A DNA stretch of 64,000 nt from Burkholderiaceae bacterium (GCA_947450225.1 CANFUO010000004.1:1-64000), one strand, 5' to 3'. Counted from the stretch's first letter, positions 1 to 8,843 are shown. A program made the numbers and translations. The notes: generated from the sequence alone by a model not told the origin.

Positions 1-411
1 ATCAGGGATGCTTTTGCCGAAACCGGACGAACCGGTAAAACAGTCATATTCCCGATGGTGATTTGTAAGCCAACCCACCAACAAGCTATCGACTACGCAA
101 ATGAGATTGCTTCCAAACCGGACCGCGAATCGATCGTTAACTACGATGGTCGCCACAAAAGCGGTGACGCTCAAGGTTGGCTCGAACATGTCCCCGCCGA
201 CCGTGTCCTCGGCGGTCACGTTCAAATCATCGGCAGCCCTGAGGAGGTAGCGGACCAGCTCGAGGGTTTGCACGCCGCCGGCATCGATGGAGTGCAACTC
301 GGTTTCTACGACTACGAACCCGAACTTGCCTACTTCATTGAAACTGTCCTTCCCATCCTTGAGCGCCGCGGCCTCCGCGTGCCCGCCGTCGCCCCTTCCT
401 TGAAGGTATGA
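1..411 (+). CDS. LLM-class flavin-dependent monooxygenase, C-terminal part
   Basis: The reading frame is open at the first base, so this is the last ~136 residues of a larger gene. The end (Glu-Leu-Ala-Tyr-Phe-Ile-Glu, then Val-Leu-Pro-Ile-Leu-Glu-Arg-Arg-Gly-Leu-Arg) and the stretch with GSPEEVADQL and GIDGVQLGF are typical of the C-terminus of luciferase-like monooxygenases, which use reduced FMN supplied by a separate reductase. A flavin reductase lies 120 bases downstream, which fits a two-component oxygenase. The substrate cannot be told. Base composition is GC-rich, unlike the rest of the window. The stop overlaps the next small ORF. Confidence 0.75.
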   Translation: MRDAFAETGRTGKTVIFPMVICKPTHQQAIDYANEIASKPDRESIVNYDGRHKSGDAQGWLEHVPADRVLGGHVQIIGSPEEVADQLEGLHAAGIDGVQLGFYDYEPELAYFIETVLPILERRGLRVPAVAPSLKV

Positions 412-530
412 TGAATCACTTGCGCATCTCGCACGAACATGACTTCACCGACATCGTTCTGGACAGCCCAGAAAGCCATAACAGATTCACCGTCGCCGAA
501 TACCTACCCCGCAACATCTATGGAATTTAA
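408..530 (+). CDS. Small ORF (40 aa), unknown
   Basis: A 40-codon frame begins ATGATG, overlapping the TGA of the monooxygenase, and ends TAA directly against the ATG of the flavin reductase, so it fills the gap exactly. The product contains HLRISHEHDFTDIVLDS and ends YLPRNIYGI; I recognise no family. It is in the same frame as the flavin reductase, separated from it by one stop codon. It could be a translational-coupling leader, a small partner protein, or the remnant of a deleted gene. Its GC-rich codon use matches its neighbours. Confidence 0.35.
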   Translation: MMNHLRISHEHDFTDIVLDSPESHNRFTVAEYLPRNIYGI

Positions 531-1115
531 ATGACTACCGTAACGAACCGGCTGCAGCACACCACAACCGAAACCGAAGCCACCGGCGTTGTGATTCCAC
601 TCTCCGCGGGAGAGGTTACCCCGGACGAGTTCAAGGCAGTGTTCCGGCACCACCCCGGCGGTGTTTCGCTGATAACCGCCGACGCTGGCGAGGGACCCGT
701 TGCTCTGACCGTTTCATCTGTGTTCTCGGTCAGCGTCACGCCACCGATACTTGTGTTCTCAGTATCGGAGTCGTCTTCATCCACTCCGACGATCCGAAAA
801 ACCGACACCGTCGTCGTGCACCTTCTCAGTGCAGGCGAGATCAACCTTGCCAAACTCGGCGCAACCAGCGGTATCGACCGATTCGCCGACACTTCCCTGT
901 GGAGTAGGCTGGAATCAGGGGAACCTTATTTCCCCGCCGCCCACGCGTGGATCCGCGGCAGAATCGTTAATCGGATGGAGGTCGGTTGCTCCACCGTCAT
1001 CGCCGTTCAAGCGTTACAAACATCTGGACAGAAAGGCGCAGCCGAAAACCCGACCAATCCACTTGTTTACTACAACCGCACCTGGCACCAGCTAGGCGAG
1101 CACTCGGTCATCTGA
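531..1115 (+). CDS. Flavin reductase family protein
   Basis: This 194-residue protein resembles the FMN-binding split-barrel flavin reductases. The segment around residues 33-60 (DEFKAVFRHHPGGVSLITAD, then LTVSSVFSVSVTPPIL) is the usual nucleotide-binding core, followed by INLAKLGATSGIDRF and a C-terminal NPLVYYNRTWHQL. Such proteins reduce free FMN or FAD with NAD(P)H for a partner oxygenase, here most simply the upstream LLM monooxygenase. The first ~30 residues are low in similarity to the family. The sequence style and high GC suggest an actinobacterial or other GC-rich origin (inference). The start follows the upstream TAA with no spacer, which suggests coupled translation. Confidence 0.75.
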   Translation: MTTVTNRLQHTTTETEATGVVIPLSAGEVTPDEFKAVFRHHPGGVSLITADAGEGPVALTVSSVFSVSVTPPILVFSVSESSSSTPTIRKTDTVVVHLLSAGEINLAKLGATSGIDRFADTSLWSRLESGEPYFPAAHAWIRGRIVNRMEVGCSTVIAVQALQTSGQKGAAENPTNPLVYYNRTWHQLGEHSVI

Positions 1116-1171
1116 GTGCTTAATGTCGTGTCAGTAAAATGTATATCAGTAAACACTTAAAGGAGACTAGT

Positions 1172-2131
1172 ATGAAACAACAACGTCGAAACGTGATCGC
1201 AGTTCTGCTCGCAATGACCCTATCAATGACGGCTTTCGCCCAGGTGCCGGATGACCGCATCATGATTATTGTGCCTTGGGCTGCGGGCGGTGCGGGGGAC
1301 AAGGTTGCACGTATGGTTGCCAAGCGCTGGTCCGAGAATACTGGCGCTACTATCTTAGTGGAAAACAAGACCGGAGCCGGTGGCATTATTGCTGCTGATT
1401 TTGTGGCCAAGGCCAAGCCCGATGGCCACACTATCCTCTTGGATCAGTCGTCGATGCTGTTGCATACCTTTATGCGTCAGAAGGTTCCGTTCAATCCGGC
1501 CGACTTTGTGCCCCTGACCAAGCTCGTAGTCCTGCCTCACGTCCTGTTAGTGAATGCGCAGCTGCCTTACACCACGGCTTCCGAGTTCCTCACGGCTGCT
1601 AGGGCGAACCCGAATAAGTTCAACTTCTCGACACCCGGGACGGGCTCCTCGCAGCAATTCGTCTTCGAGCAGTTTGCACGCGGTGCTGGCATCAAGGTGC
1701 AGCACGTTCCCTATAAGGGTGGCGCGCCCGCAGTTCTTGCCGTTGCCACTGGTGAAGTGGAGCTCTCCTCGGTAACCCTCTCGACCGCGCTGCCCCAAAT
1801 CGCAACCGGCAAGGTCCGCGCACTCGCAGTCGACACACCGGAGCGCCTGATGGCTCTGCCGAATGTGCCCACCTTCGGAGAGCTCGGTATCACGGAAATC
1901 TCGCGAGCGTGGTTCGGCACTTTTCTGCCACCCGGCACGCCTGCGGCGGTAGTAAAGCAGTTGAATGAAGGCATTGTCAGTGCATTGAAGGATCCTCGCG
2001 TGATGGAGGCGATGCGTAAGGATGGCTTTGTGGTAGCTGGCAACACGTCGCAGCAATTTGCCGCCGAGATTGTGTTAGACACAAAGTCCGGCGAGAAGCT
2101 GGTACGAGAACTCAACATTCGGATCGACTAA
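1172..2131 (+). CDS. Bug/TctC-family periplasmic solute-binding receptor
   Basis: The product is a 319-residue tripartite tricarboxylate transporter receptor of the Bug family, abundant in Burkholderiales. The start at 1172 is preceded by an AAAGGAG ribosome site; an upstream in-frame start at 1139 is less likely. A Sec signal peptide covers residues 1-23 and ends AFA. Family marks are IMIIVPWAAGGAGDKVAR near the mature N-terminus, the ADFVAKAKPDGHTIL segment, and the VQHVPYKGGAPAVLAV stretch. It should bind a carboxylate or similar small molecule in the periplasm. No TctA/TctB membrane genes are present, as is common for orphan Bug genes. It is GC-rich compared with the genome. Confidence 0.85.
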   Translation: MKQQRRNVIAVLLAMTLSMTAFAQVPDDRIMIIVPWAAGGAGDKVARMVAKRWSENTGATILVENKTGAGGIIAADFVAKAKPDGHTILLDQSSMLLHTFMRQKVPFNPADFVPLTKLVVLPHVLLVNAQLPYTTASEFLTAARANPNKFNFSTPGTGSSQQFVFEQFARGAGIKVQHVPYKGGAPAVLAVATGEVELSSVTLSTALPQIATGKVRALAVDTPERLMALPNVPTFGELGITEISRAWFGTFLPPGTPAAVVKQLNEGIVSALKDPRVMEAMRKDGFVVAGNTSQQFAAEIVLDTKSGEKLVRELNIRID

Positions 2132-2171
2132 GAGTTTATCCCCAAATAGTCGAATGCCATTTTGAGCGGCG

Positions 2172-2366
2172 TTGGCGCATGGATTGTTATCGCCTGCAAA
2201 AACTATAAGGCCAATTATTCTGCGAGTTATTCAAGCCTTAAATGAAATCCTTGCATCGGCAGAGGGTAAGGATCGATTAAATGCAATGAGAATAATATCC
2301 ACAGTTGGTACCCCAGAAAAATTTGCTGAACAAATAAATTTTATTAAATCGTTTTGGTGCAATTGA
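2172..2366 (+). pseudogene. Remnant (3' end) of a second Bug/TctC receptor gene
   Basis: The frame from 2172 reads GLLSPAKT, then PIILRVIQALNEILAS and TPEKFAEQINF. This matches the last ~60 residues of Bug/TctC receptors (pattern: GLLAPAGTP, then a helix with LN, then a PEQFA segment). A stop codon and no homologous sequence lie immediately upstream, so the N-terminal ~250 residues are missing. Unlike the complete Bug gene just before it, this fragment is AT-rich like the native genome. It is probably the tail of a resident gene broken when the GC-rich segment arrived (inference). Confidence 0.6.
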
Positions 2367-2583
2367 AAAAATGCGAATATTAAAGCCGAGTAAAAGTAGG
2401 TATTAAACGCTGGGATTTTAAAAGCACCAAAGTTTTTATAGTTAAAGCGTATTCATTTACCTAAATGCAACAGTAAAAGAGTGCCAGTTATGTTGTGCTA
2501 GTTACGTTGTGTTTTTTGGGTATATTTTGTGTCGAGGTGGGTCGTAAGTCTTTTTTAAAGGATTCGATACACCAAAACCATGA

Positions 2584-2659
2584 TGGCTCCCCGACCTGGA
2601 CTCGAACCAGGGACCTGCGGATTAACAGTCCGTCGCTCTACCGACTGAGCTATCAGGGA
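2584..2659 (-). tRNA. tRNA-Asn (GUU)
   Basis: A 76-base tRNA on the minus strand with an encoded CCA end. The anticodon loop read on the minus strand is CTGTTAA, giving anticodon GUU. The T arm contains GGTTCGAGTCC. The 3' end faces the GC-rich segment at 1-2131, the orientation expected when a tRNA gene serves as an integration site. Confidence 0.95.
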
Positions 2660-2670
2660 ATAAAAGAGTT

Positions 2671-2700
2671 ATTATAACTTTTTTTACGACATTAACGCAA
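2671..2700 (-). promoter_or_regulatory. Probable promoter of tRNA-Asn
   Basis: Read on the minus strand, TATAAT (2676-2671) lies 18 bases after TTGCGT (2700-2695). A start about seven bases beyond the -10 box would fall just ahead of the tRNA at 2659. Confidence 0.45.
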
Positions 2701-2716
2701 ATTTTACTACGAATTC

Positions 2717-3154
2717 ATGGATATCCAATTACTACCTTGGTCTGAAGCAGCAGAAATTGCGTTGCCAGTTCGTATAGAAGTCTTTGTCAAAGAGCAAAGT
2801 GTACCTGAGGATCTAGAGCTTGATGAATATGACCCAATAGCTACCCATGCTGTTTTATTCGAAGATAATTTAGTGATTGGTACCGGTCGAGTTTTCCAAA
2901 AAGATGTGACTACTCGTGTTTTTTATATTGGCAGATTATGCGTGTTAAAGAAATATAGAGGTGCTGGATATGGTGAATATTTATTCAAAACCTTAATTGA
3001 ATATGCAAAACAACAAGGCGCTATAGAGTGCCAAATCCATGCGCAAATAGTCAGCCAACTGTTTTATAAAAAATTTGGATTCCTAGCTGATGAAGATATT
3101 TTCATGGAAGCAGGTATTGAGCATGTGCTCATGCGTTTAGCAATGACGAAGTAG
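2717..3154 (+). CDS. GNAT family N-acetyltransferase (ElaA/YjcF-like)
   Basis: The 145-residue product carries the acetyl-CoA binding motif of GNAT enzymes at about residues 76-92 (LCVLKKYRGAGYGEYLF, an R-x-x-G-x-G pattern). Near the N-terminus VRIEVFVKEQSVPEDLELDEYD is the hallmark of the ElaA/YjcF subfamily. The C-terminal QLFYKKFGF segment is also typical. The substrate is unknown. Its last 18 bases overlap the convergent NUDIX gene. Codon use is native. Confidence 0.85.
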   Translation: MDIQLLPWSEAAEIALPVRIEVFVKEQSVPEDLELDEYDPIATHAVLFEDNLVIGTGRVFQKDVTTRVFYIGRLCVLKKYRGAGYGEYLFKTLIEYAKQQGAIECQIHAQIVSQLFYKKFGFLADEDIFMEAGIEHVLMRLAMTK

Positions 3155-3964
3155 GAAGTCTGCTGTAACAACACCAGCATCGATGGTTAACTCTTCCTTT
3201 AAAACAAGCTCGATAGCTTCTTCAAAATCAACTAAAAGAAATTCACTCACTTCATGATCGAGATTCTGGGGTTGAAATGAGGTTGGCATTTCTAAATCGT
3301 AAGTATAGAGAGTTTCATGATGAAGACTCGAGTTCATTAAGCCTCTTCGAACTGTAATTGAGCTAATAGGCTGTAGTCGATAAATAAGATCGGTAAGAAT
3401 ACCAGCTTCTTCTTTTAATTCACGCACAACACTATTGAGAAGCGTTTCGTTTGCGCTTACCCCACCAGCAGTAATATTATCCAGAAGATTGGGGTCGACA
3501 TGCTTACTGTGACTGCGCCTTGCTAACCACAATTGTTGACCAGAGATATAGCCATTGATATGAACAGCGCGACTATGGAAACCAAAAGCTCGAAAAAAAG
3601 ATCTCTCAACTCTAAAGCGTTCATGAGAGTGTTCGTCAATAAATGAGAACTCTTCGTCACGCCATCCCTCTAATAAATGAATTTCTCGCAAGTATTCAGC
3701 GAGGATGCGAAGTTCAATACTTAATTGATGGGGGGTAACTTCATCAAGAATTATTTTTTGCACAGCACAATGAACAAAATGAAGTTGCTGTTGATCACCT
3801 TCTAAAAACTTTTGAATGGCAAGAAAAATTGTTGGGGTCACATAACCAAAGATCTGATCACCATAATGCACGGGTAATAAATCAATAGGAACACTTCGAA
3901 ATGAGGTCTCAATAATTTCTGTTAATGCAGACCTTGAATTCAAATCCATTTTATAAGTTGGCAT
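3137..3964 (-). CDS. NUDIX hydrolase with DUF4743-type N-terminal region
   Basis: The 275-residue protein has a Nudix box at about residues 167-190: GGVSANETLLNSVVRELKEE followed by AGI, matching G-x5-E-x7-REUxEExGU. Its ~120-residue N-terminal region precedes a conserved HINGYI and LWLARRSHSK segment. This is the arrangement of DUF4743 proteins, related to the NUDIX part of fungal thiamin pyrophosphokinase Tnr3, which acts on oxidised thiamin diphosphates. That substrate is family knowledge only. The gene converges on the acetyltransferase gene and shares its last codons. No associated operon is visible. Confidence 0.8.
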   Translation of the reverse strand: MPTYKMDLNSRSALTEIIETSFRSVPIDLLPVHYGDQIFGYVTPTIFLAIQKFLEGDQQQLHFVHCAVQKIILDEVTPHQLSIELRILAEYLREIHLLEGWRDEEFSFIDEHSHERFRVERSFFRAFGFHSRAVHINGYISGQQLWLARRSHSKHVDPNLLDNITAGGVSANETLLNSVVRELKEEAGILTDLIYRLQPISSITVRRGLMNSSLHHETLYTYDLEMPTSFQPQNLDHEVSEFLLVDFEEAIELVLKEELTIDAGVVTADFLLRHC

Positions 3965-4255
3965 GTAATATTTTTCTCATCAGTATCAGTATATTTTCTT
4001 AAGTATTAACACTTAGAATAAACTTTTAAAAAAATGCAATGATTTTTTTTGAGTTTATTTCTATGCTAATTATGACACTGCTTAAAAATGTAGCAAGTCA
4101 GCTCAAGCCCTATTAGGCTTAGATATTTTATGCATTTTCTTTTACTTATCCACAAAACTTGTGGATAAGTTTCCTGAGAGTTATTGATTAAGGACTATTG
4201 ACAAGTTATTTATTTTAATTAAAGCTTTAGTATTTATGCTTAAAAATAGTCAATA
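3965..4255. other. Intergenic region with no gene
   Basis: No credible coding frame is present on either strand between the NUDIX gene and tRNA-Arg. The only clear structure is the inverted pair of DnaA-box sequences listed separately. The stretch is strongly AT-rich. Confidence 0.6.
4144..4170. promoter_or_regulatory. Inverted pair of consensus DnaA boxes
   Basis: A perfect 12-base inverted repeat (ACTTATCCACAA at 4144-4155 and its complement at 4159-4170) is separated by three bases. Each arm contains an exact TTATCCACA DnaA box (4146-4154 on plus, 4160-4168 on minus). No T-run follows on either strand, so a Rho-independent terminator is unlikely. It lies ~340 bases upstream of parE. Confidence 0.5.
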
Positions 4256-4330
4256 TGGTGTCCCCGACTGGAGTCGAACCAGTATCTAGCCCTTAGGAGG
4301 GGCTTATTCTATCCATTGAACTACAGGGAC
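4256..4330 (-). tRNA. tRNA-Arg (CCU)
   Basis: A 75-base tRNA on the minus strand with an encoded CCA end. The anticodon stem AGCCC/GGGCT encloses CTCCTAA, giving anticodon CCU for the rare AGG codon. The acceptor stem pairs GTCCCTG with CGGGGAC, with one G-U pair. Confidence 0.93.
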
Positions 4331-4341
4331 AATCGTTCATT

Positions 4342-4369
4342 ATTGTAAATCGTTCAGGCCTTTTCACAA
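4342..4369 (-). promoter_or_regulatory. Probable promoter of tRNA-Arg
   Basis: On the minus strand TTGTGA (4369-4364) and TACAAT (4347-4342) are 16 bases apart. The predicted start, near 4335, is just ahead of the tRNA. Confidence 0.5.
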
Positions 4370-4507
4370 AGTAATTGATATAAAAGGCAATTTTAATTTG
4401 TAATACGCTTGTTTTATTAGGGACTTTCAAACTTGTTAAGATAAAAATAGCATCTATTAAGAGTTAGATTCCAGGAAAGTTTCATAATCAAGCTACAATT
4501 TCGAACT

Positions 4508-6496
4508 ATGGCAACACGTAAAGAACAATATAGCGAATCATCCATCAAAGTCTTGAAGGGTTTAGAACCTGTTAAACAACGACCTGGGATGTATACCAGA
4601 ACAGATAATCCACTTCATATCATTCAAGAAGTGATTGATAACGCCTCCGATGAAGCCTTGGGTGGTCACGGTAAAGAGATCATTCTGACACTGCATACCG
4701 ATCAGAGCGTGAGTGTGGAGGATTTTGGTCGGGGTATTCCAGTAGGAATGCACCCAGAAGAAAAAATCCCGGTTGTCGAGATCGTTTTCACGCAATTACA
4801 TTCAGGTGGTAAGTTTGAAAAAGGTAACGCTGGTGCGTATGCCTTTTCAGGTGGCCTGCATGGCGTCGGTGTATCCGTAACCAATGCTTTATCAAACCGA
4901 TTAGAAGTTCAAGTCTGGCGTGATAAGCAATATTCAACCTTGGCTTTTGAACATGGTTTTTTAGTTGATAAGATTACATCAAAGTCGATTCCTGCGGGTG
5001 ATAAAACAGCAGGAACACGAGTTCGCGTTTGGCCAAATGCTAAATACTTCGATTCCCCAGTTATTCCAATCAATGAGTTACAGCGCTTACTTCGATCGAA
5101 AGCAGTTTTATTGCCAGGGGTGAAGGTAACGCTTGTTTACGAAAAATCTGGCGAAGTTCTTTCTTGGTATTACGAAAATGGTTTAAAAGGATATTTGGAT
5201 GAAGCAATGCTTCAAGCCGGTCATAGTGATCTATTGATTCCATCCTTTGATGGAGAGCATTTTGCAGAGCCTGATCGTGCTGGCGAAGAAAACTTTGCTC
5301 AGGGTGAGGGTGCTTCTTGGATTGTTGCTTGGACTGAGGAAGGAGCGCCTGTTCGAGAGAGTTACGTCAATCTGATTCCAACAACAGCAGGTGGAACCCA
5401 TGAAAGTGGACTTCGTGAAGGTCTTTATAACTCAGTTAAAAGCTTTATTGATTTACATGCACTTTTACCTAAGGGTGTGAAATTAATGCCCGATGATGTA
5501 TTTCAACGGGCATCATTTGTTTTATCAGCAAAGGTCTTAGATCCGCAGTTTCAGGGGCAGATTAAAGAGCGGCTTAATTCACGTGATGCGGTTCGTCTCG
5601 TTTCAGGTTTTGTGAAGTCTGCTTTGGATTTATGGTTGAATCAACATGTTGATTACGGTAAAAAGCTCGCTGATCTAGTGATTAAACAAGCTCAGGCTAG
5701 AACTCGAGCCGGACAAAAGATCGAAAAACGCAAATCATCCGGGGTGGCAGTACTCCCGGGGAAGCTTACGGATTGCGAAAGCGAAGATATCATCATGAAT
5801 GAGATATTTTTGGTAGAAGGCGATTCTGCTGGCGGTTCAGCCAAAATGGGTCGTAATAAAGAATATCAAGCGATATTACCCCTGCGTGGTAAGGTTTTAA
5901 ACACATGGGAAACCGAACGCGATCGACTTTTTGCTAACAATGAAGTTCATGATATTGCTGTTGCAATTGGTGTTGATCCACACGGTGTGAATGAAAACCC
6001 GGATTTGACTAACCTTCGCTACGGTAAAGTTTGCATATTGTCAGATGCTGATGTGGATGGCTCGCATATTCAGGTTTTACTCATCACTTTATTTTATAAA
6101 CACTTCCCTAAATTAATTGAACGTGGCCACATTTATGTATCTCGCCCACCGCTGTTTAGGGTAGATGCGCCTGCTCGGGGTAAAAAACCAGCACAAAAAA
6201 TTTATGCTCTTGATGCAGGAGAGTTGACTGCAATCGAAGATAAGTTAAAAAAAGATGGGCTTAAAGAGGGTAGTTGGCAAATTTCTCGGTTTAAAGGCTT
6301 AGGTGAAATGAGTCCAGAGCAGTTGTGGGATACCACTTTAAACCCAGACACAAGAAAATTATTGCCGATTCTCACAGGAGCTATTAATCTAGAAAATACG
6401 AACAAGATGATGGACATGTTGATGGGTAAATCAGAGTCTTCGGCGAGAAGAAACTGGTTGGAAGAACATGGAAACGAAGTTGAAGCTGATATCTAA
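4508..6496 (+). CDS. parE: DNA topoisomerase IV subunit B
   Basis: The 662-residue product is full length for ParE. It has a GHKL ATPase domain with the VIDNASDEA motif (residues 42-50), GRGIPVG and GGLHGVGVSVTNALS. The transducer domain follows, then a Toprim domain with EGDSAGGSAKMGR and the metal-binding ILSDADVDGSHI. The short C-terminus supports ParE rather than the longer GyrB type. With ParC it decatenates daughter chromosomes. parC follows after 22 bases, so the two form an operon. Confidence 0.95.
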   Translation: MATRKEQYSESSIKVLKGLEPVKQRPGMYTRTDNPLHIIQEVIDNASDEALGGHGKEIILTLHTDQSVSVEDFGRGIPVGMHPEEKIPVVEIVFTQLHSGGKFEKGNAGAYAFSGGLHGVGVSVTNALSNRLEVQVWRDKQYSTLAFEHGFLVDKITSKSIPAGDKTAGTRVRVWPNAKYFDSPVIPINELQRLLRSKAVLLPGVKVTLVYEKSGEVLSWYYENGLKGYLDEAMLQAGHSDLLIPSFDGEHFAEPDRAGEENFAQGEGASWIVAWTEEGAPVRESYVNLIPTTAGGTHESGLREGLYNSVKSFIDLHALLPKGVKLMPDDVFQRASFVLSAKVLDPQFQGQIKERLNSRDAVRLVSGFVKSALDLWLNQHVDYGKKLADLVIKQAQARTRAGQKIEKRKSSGVAVLPGKLTDCESEDIIMNEIFLVEGDSAGGSAKMGRNKEYQAILPLRGKVLNTWETERDRLFANNEVHDIAVAIGVDPHGVNENPDLTNLRYGKVCILSDADVDGSHIQVLLITLFYKHFPKLIERGHIYVSRPPLFRVDAPARGKKPAQKIYALDAGELTAIEDKLKKDGLKEGSWQISRFKGLGEMSPEQLWDTTLNPDTRKLLPILTGAINLENTNKMMDMLMGKSESSARRNWLEEHGNEVEADI

Positions 6497-6518
6497 TCAA
6501 TAATCTCATAAAGTACGT

Positions 6519-8843
6519 ATGTCGAATAACGAACCCGATTTATTTTCAAATTTACCTGTTGATCCAGAAGATTCTTTAACGCTGGCAAATTATGCTGAAA
6601 GAGCCTATTTAGATTACGCCATCAGCGTTGTAAAAGGTCGTGCACTACCTGAGTTGGCTGATGGACAAAAACCAGTACAGCGGCGCATTCTTTACTCCAT
6701 GAATGAGATGAGCTTAAAGTCTGACGCTAAACCAGTGAAAAGTGCTCGGGTCGTTGGTGATGTTTTGGGTAAATTTCATCCTCATGGTGACCAATCTGCT
6801 TATGATGCATTAGTGCGTCTTGCGCAAAACTTTAGTCTGCGTTATCCACTCATTGATGGCCAAGGTAATTTTGGCTCAAGAGACGGCGATGGTGCTGCCG
6901 CAATGCGCTATACCGAAGCAAGACTTACAAAGATTGCCAGCTTGTTGATGGATGAAATTAATCAAGGAACGGTTGATTTCATCCCTAATTACGATGGTTC
7001 TATGGAAGAGCCTGCATTATTGCCAGCAAGACTCCCATTTGTTTTACTCAATGGCGCCTCAGGTATTGCAGTGGGAATGGCGACAGAAATCCCGTCGCAT
7101 AATTTAAAAGAAGTTGCTGCAGCGAGTATTGCAGTCCTTAAAAATCCCAAAATAACGGAAGATGAAGTATTGTCCTTTATTCCTGGACCAGATTTTCCGG
7201 GTGGCGGACAAATTATTTCATCACCTGAAGAGATATCGGAGATTTATAAAGTAGGTAGGGGCAGTCTCAAGGTAAGAGCAAGGTGGTCTATAGAGGAAAT
7301 GGCCCGTGGACAATGGAAGCTCGTGATGAATGAGTTGCCACCAAACACATCGACCCAAAAAGTTTTACAAGAAATTGAAGAACTTACCAATCCTAAAGTC
7401 AAAATCGGTAAAAAGGCGCTCACAGCAGAGCAAAACTCTTTAAAGCAAGCAACACTGGCATTACTCGATGGCGTTCGGGATGAGTCGAGTAAAGATGCTG
7501 CAGTCCGATTGGTATTTGAGCCAAAAACCAAGAATATTGATGAAGCTGAGTTTGCTAATTTCCTATTGGCACATACCTCATTGGAGTCAAATGCCTCTAT
7601 TAATTTAGTGATGATAGGAACAGATGGACGCCCTCGACAAAAAGGGATTTTGTCAATCGTTCAAGAATGGGCACAATTTAGGATTGAAACCGTAACACGT
7701 CGCACACAACATCGACTGGGTAAAGTCAATGACCGTATGCATATTCTGGAGGGTCGTCAACTTGTTTTATTGAACATTGACAAAGTGATTCAGATTATCA
7801 GAAATAGCGACGAACCCAAAGTTGATTTGATGAGTGCATTTAAGTTATCTGATCGACAAGCAGAAGATATATTAGAGATACGACTTCGTCAGCTAGCTCG
7901 CCTTGAGGCAATTAAGATTGAGCAAGAAATCACAGAATTAAAATCTGAAAGAAATGATTTAGAAAGTCTATTAGCAAGTGATTCAATGATGCGTAAAAAA
8001 ATCATTAAAGAAGTTGAAGCAGATGCCAAAACATTTGGTGACGATCGACGAACATTGATACAAGAAGAAAAACGTAGTGTTGTACAGACCAAAATAATCG
8101 ATGAACCCCTTACTGTCATTGTGTCTCAAAAGGGTTGGGTCCGATCAAGACAGGGGCATGGACACGACCCATCACAATTTGGGTTTAAGGCCGGTGACGC
8201 ATTATTTGCTATTTATGAATGTCGAACGATAGATGTCATGATTGGTATTGGAAGTAATGGTCGGGCCTATAGTGTTCCAGTAGCTGATTTACCAGGAGCA
8301 CGCGGCGATGGCACACCATATACCTCCTTAATTAATATCGAGCCAGGTACACAAATGGTTTCTTACTATGCAGGAGCTGCAGACGATTTACTCTTCATTG
8401 CGATGGCATCCGGCAATGGATTTTTAGCGAATGTAAGTGATATGCTGACTCGTAACAAAGCAGGTAAGAGTTTTGTGGGTGTCAATGAAGAATTTGAAGG
8501 CGGAGATCATGTCTTGCCTTTGCAGGTTGTTCGTGAAGGCATGACCATGGTGGCCTGTTTATCAGCGAATGGTAGATTGTTAACCTTTGAACTTGCCGAT
8601 TTGAAGCGACTCCAAGCCGGTGGTAAGGGTGTTATCTTGATGGATCTTGAAGCAAAAGAGTCCTTACAAAGTGCGATTGCTTTTGGCAGTCAAGGTTTGC
8701 AAATGGAAGGTCTGGGGCGAGCTGGTAAAGCAACAGCAGTGCATATTAGCTTTAAAACCTTAATGGACTTCAAAGCACAAAGAGCAAGAAAAGGCCATGC
8801 AATTGAGCCAAAACTCAAAGAAGCAAGACTCTTACAAAACTAA
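6519..8843 (+). CDS. parC: DNA topoisomerase IV subunit A
   Basis: The 774-residue protein starts with the winged-helix breakage-reunion domain. [14 protein letters not shown], the [13 protein letters not shown] segment and the RYTEARLTK motif are present; the Tyr of the last, near residue 131, is the DNA-linking residue. A coiled coil is seen around [19 protein letters not shown], then a short beta-pinwheel tail. The length and reduced tail fit ParC rather than GyrA. It is the second gene of the parEC pair. The stop overlaps the convergent ridA-type gene by four bases. Confidence 0.95.
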   Translation: MSNNEPDLFSNLPVDPEDSLTLANYAERAYLDYAISVVKGRALPELADGQKPVQRRILYSMNEMSLKSDAKPVKSARVVGDVLGKFHPHGDQSAYDALVRLAQNFSLRYPLIDGQGNFGSRDGDGAAAMRYTEARLTKIASLLMDEINQGTVDFIPNYDGSMEEPALLPARLPFVLLNGASGIAVGMATEIPSHNLKEVAAASIAVLKNPKITEDEVLSFIPGPDFPGGGQIISSPEEISEIYKVGRGSLKVRARWSIEEMARGQWKLVMNELPPNTSTQKVLQEIEELTNPKVKIGKKALTAEQNSLKQATLALLDGVRDESSKDAAVRLVFEPKTKNIDEAEFANFLLAHTSLESNASINLVMIGTDGRPRQKGILSIVQEWAQFRIETVTRRTQHRLGKVNDRMHILEGRQLVLLNIDKVIQIIRNSDEPKVDLMSAFKLSDRQAEDILEIRLRQLARLEAIKIEQEITELKSERNDLESLLASDSMMRKKIIKEVEADAKTFGDDRRTLIQEEKRSVVQTKIIDEPLTVIVSQKGWVRSRQGHGHDPSQFGFKAGDALFAIYECRTIDVMIGIGSNGRAYSVPVADLPGARGDGTPYTSLINIEPGTQMVSYYAGAADDLLFIAMASGNGFLANVSDMLTRNKAGKSFVGVNEEFEGGDHVLPLQVVREGMTMVACLSANGRLLTFELADLKRLQAGGKGVILMDLEAKESLQSAIAFGSQGLQMEGLGRAGKATAVHISFKTLMDFKAQRARKGHAIEPKLKEARLLQN

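Noticed and set aside
751-1095. 114-residue frame inside the flavin reductase
   Set aside because: It is an alternative frame of a GC-rich gene; Ser/Pro/Arg-rich composition is typical of such shadows.
2495-2677. 60-residue frame on the plus strand
   Set aside because: It runs across tRNA-Asn in antisense and is fully explained by the tRNA sequence.
4144-4170. Rho-independent terminator for tRNA-Arg or another gene
   Set aside because: The hairpin is perfect but no T-run follows on either strand, and both arms are exact DnaA boxes.
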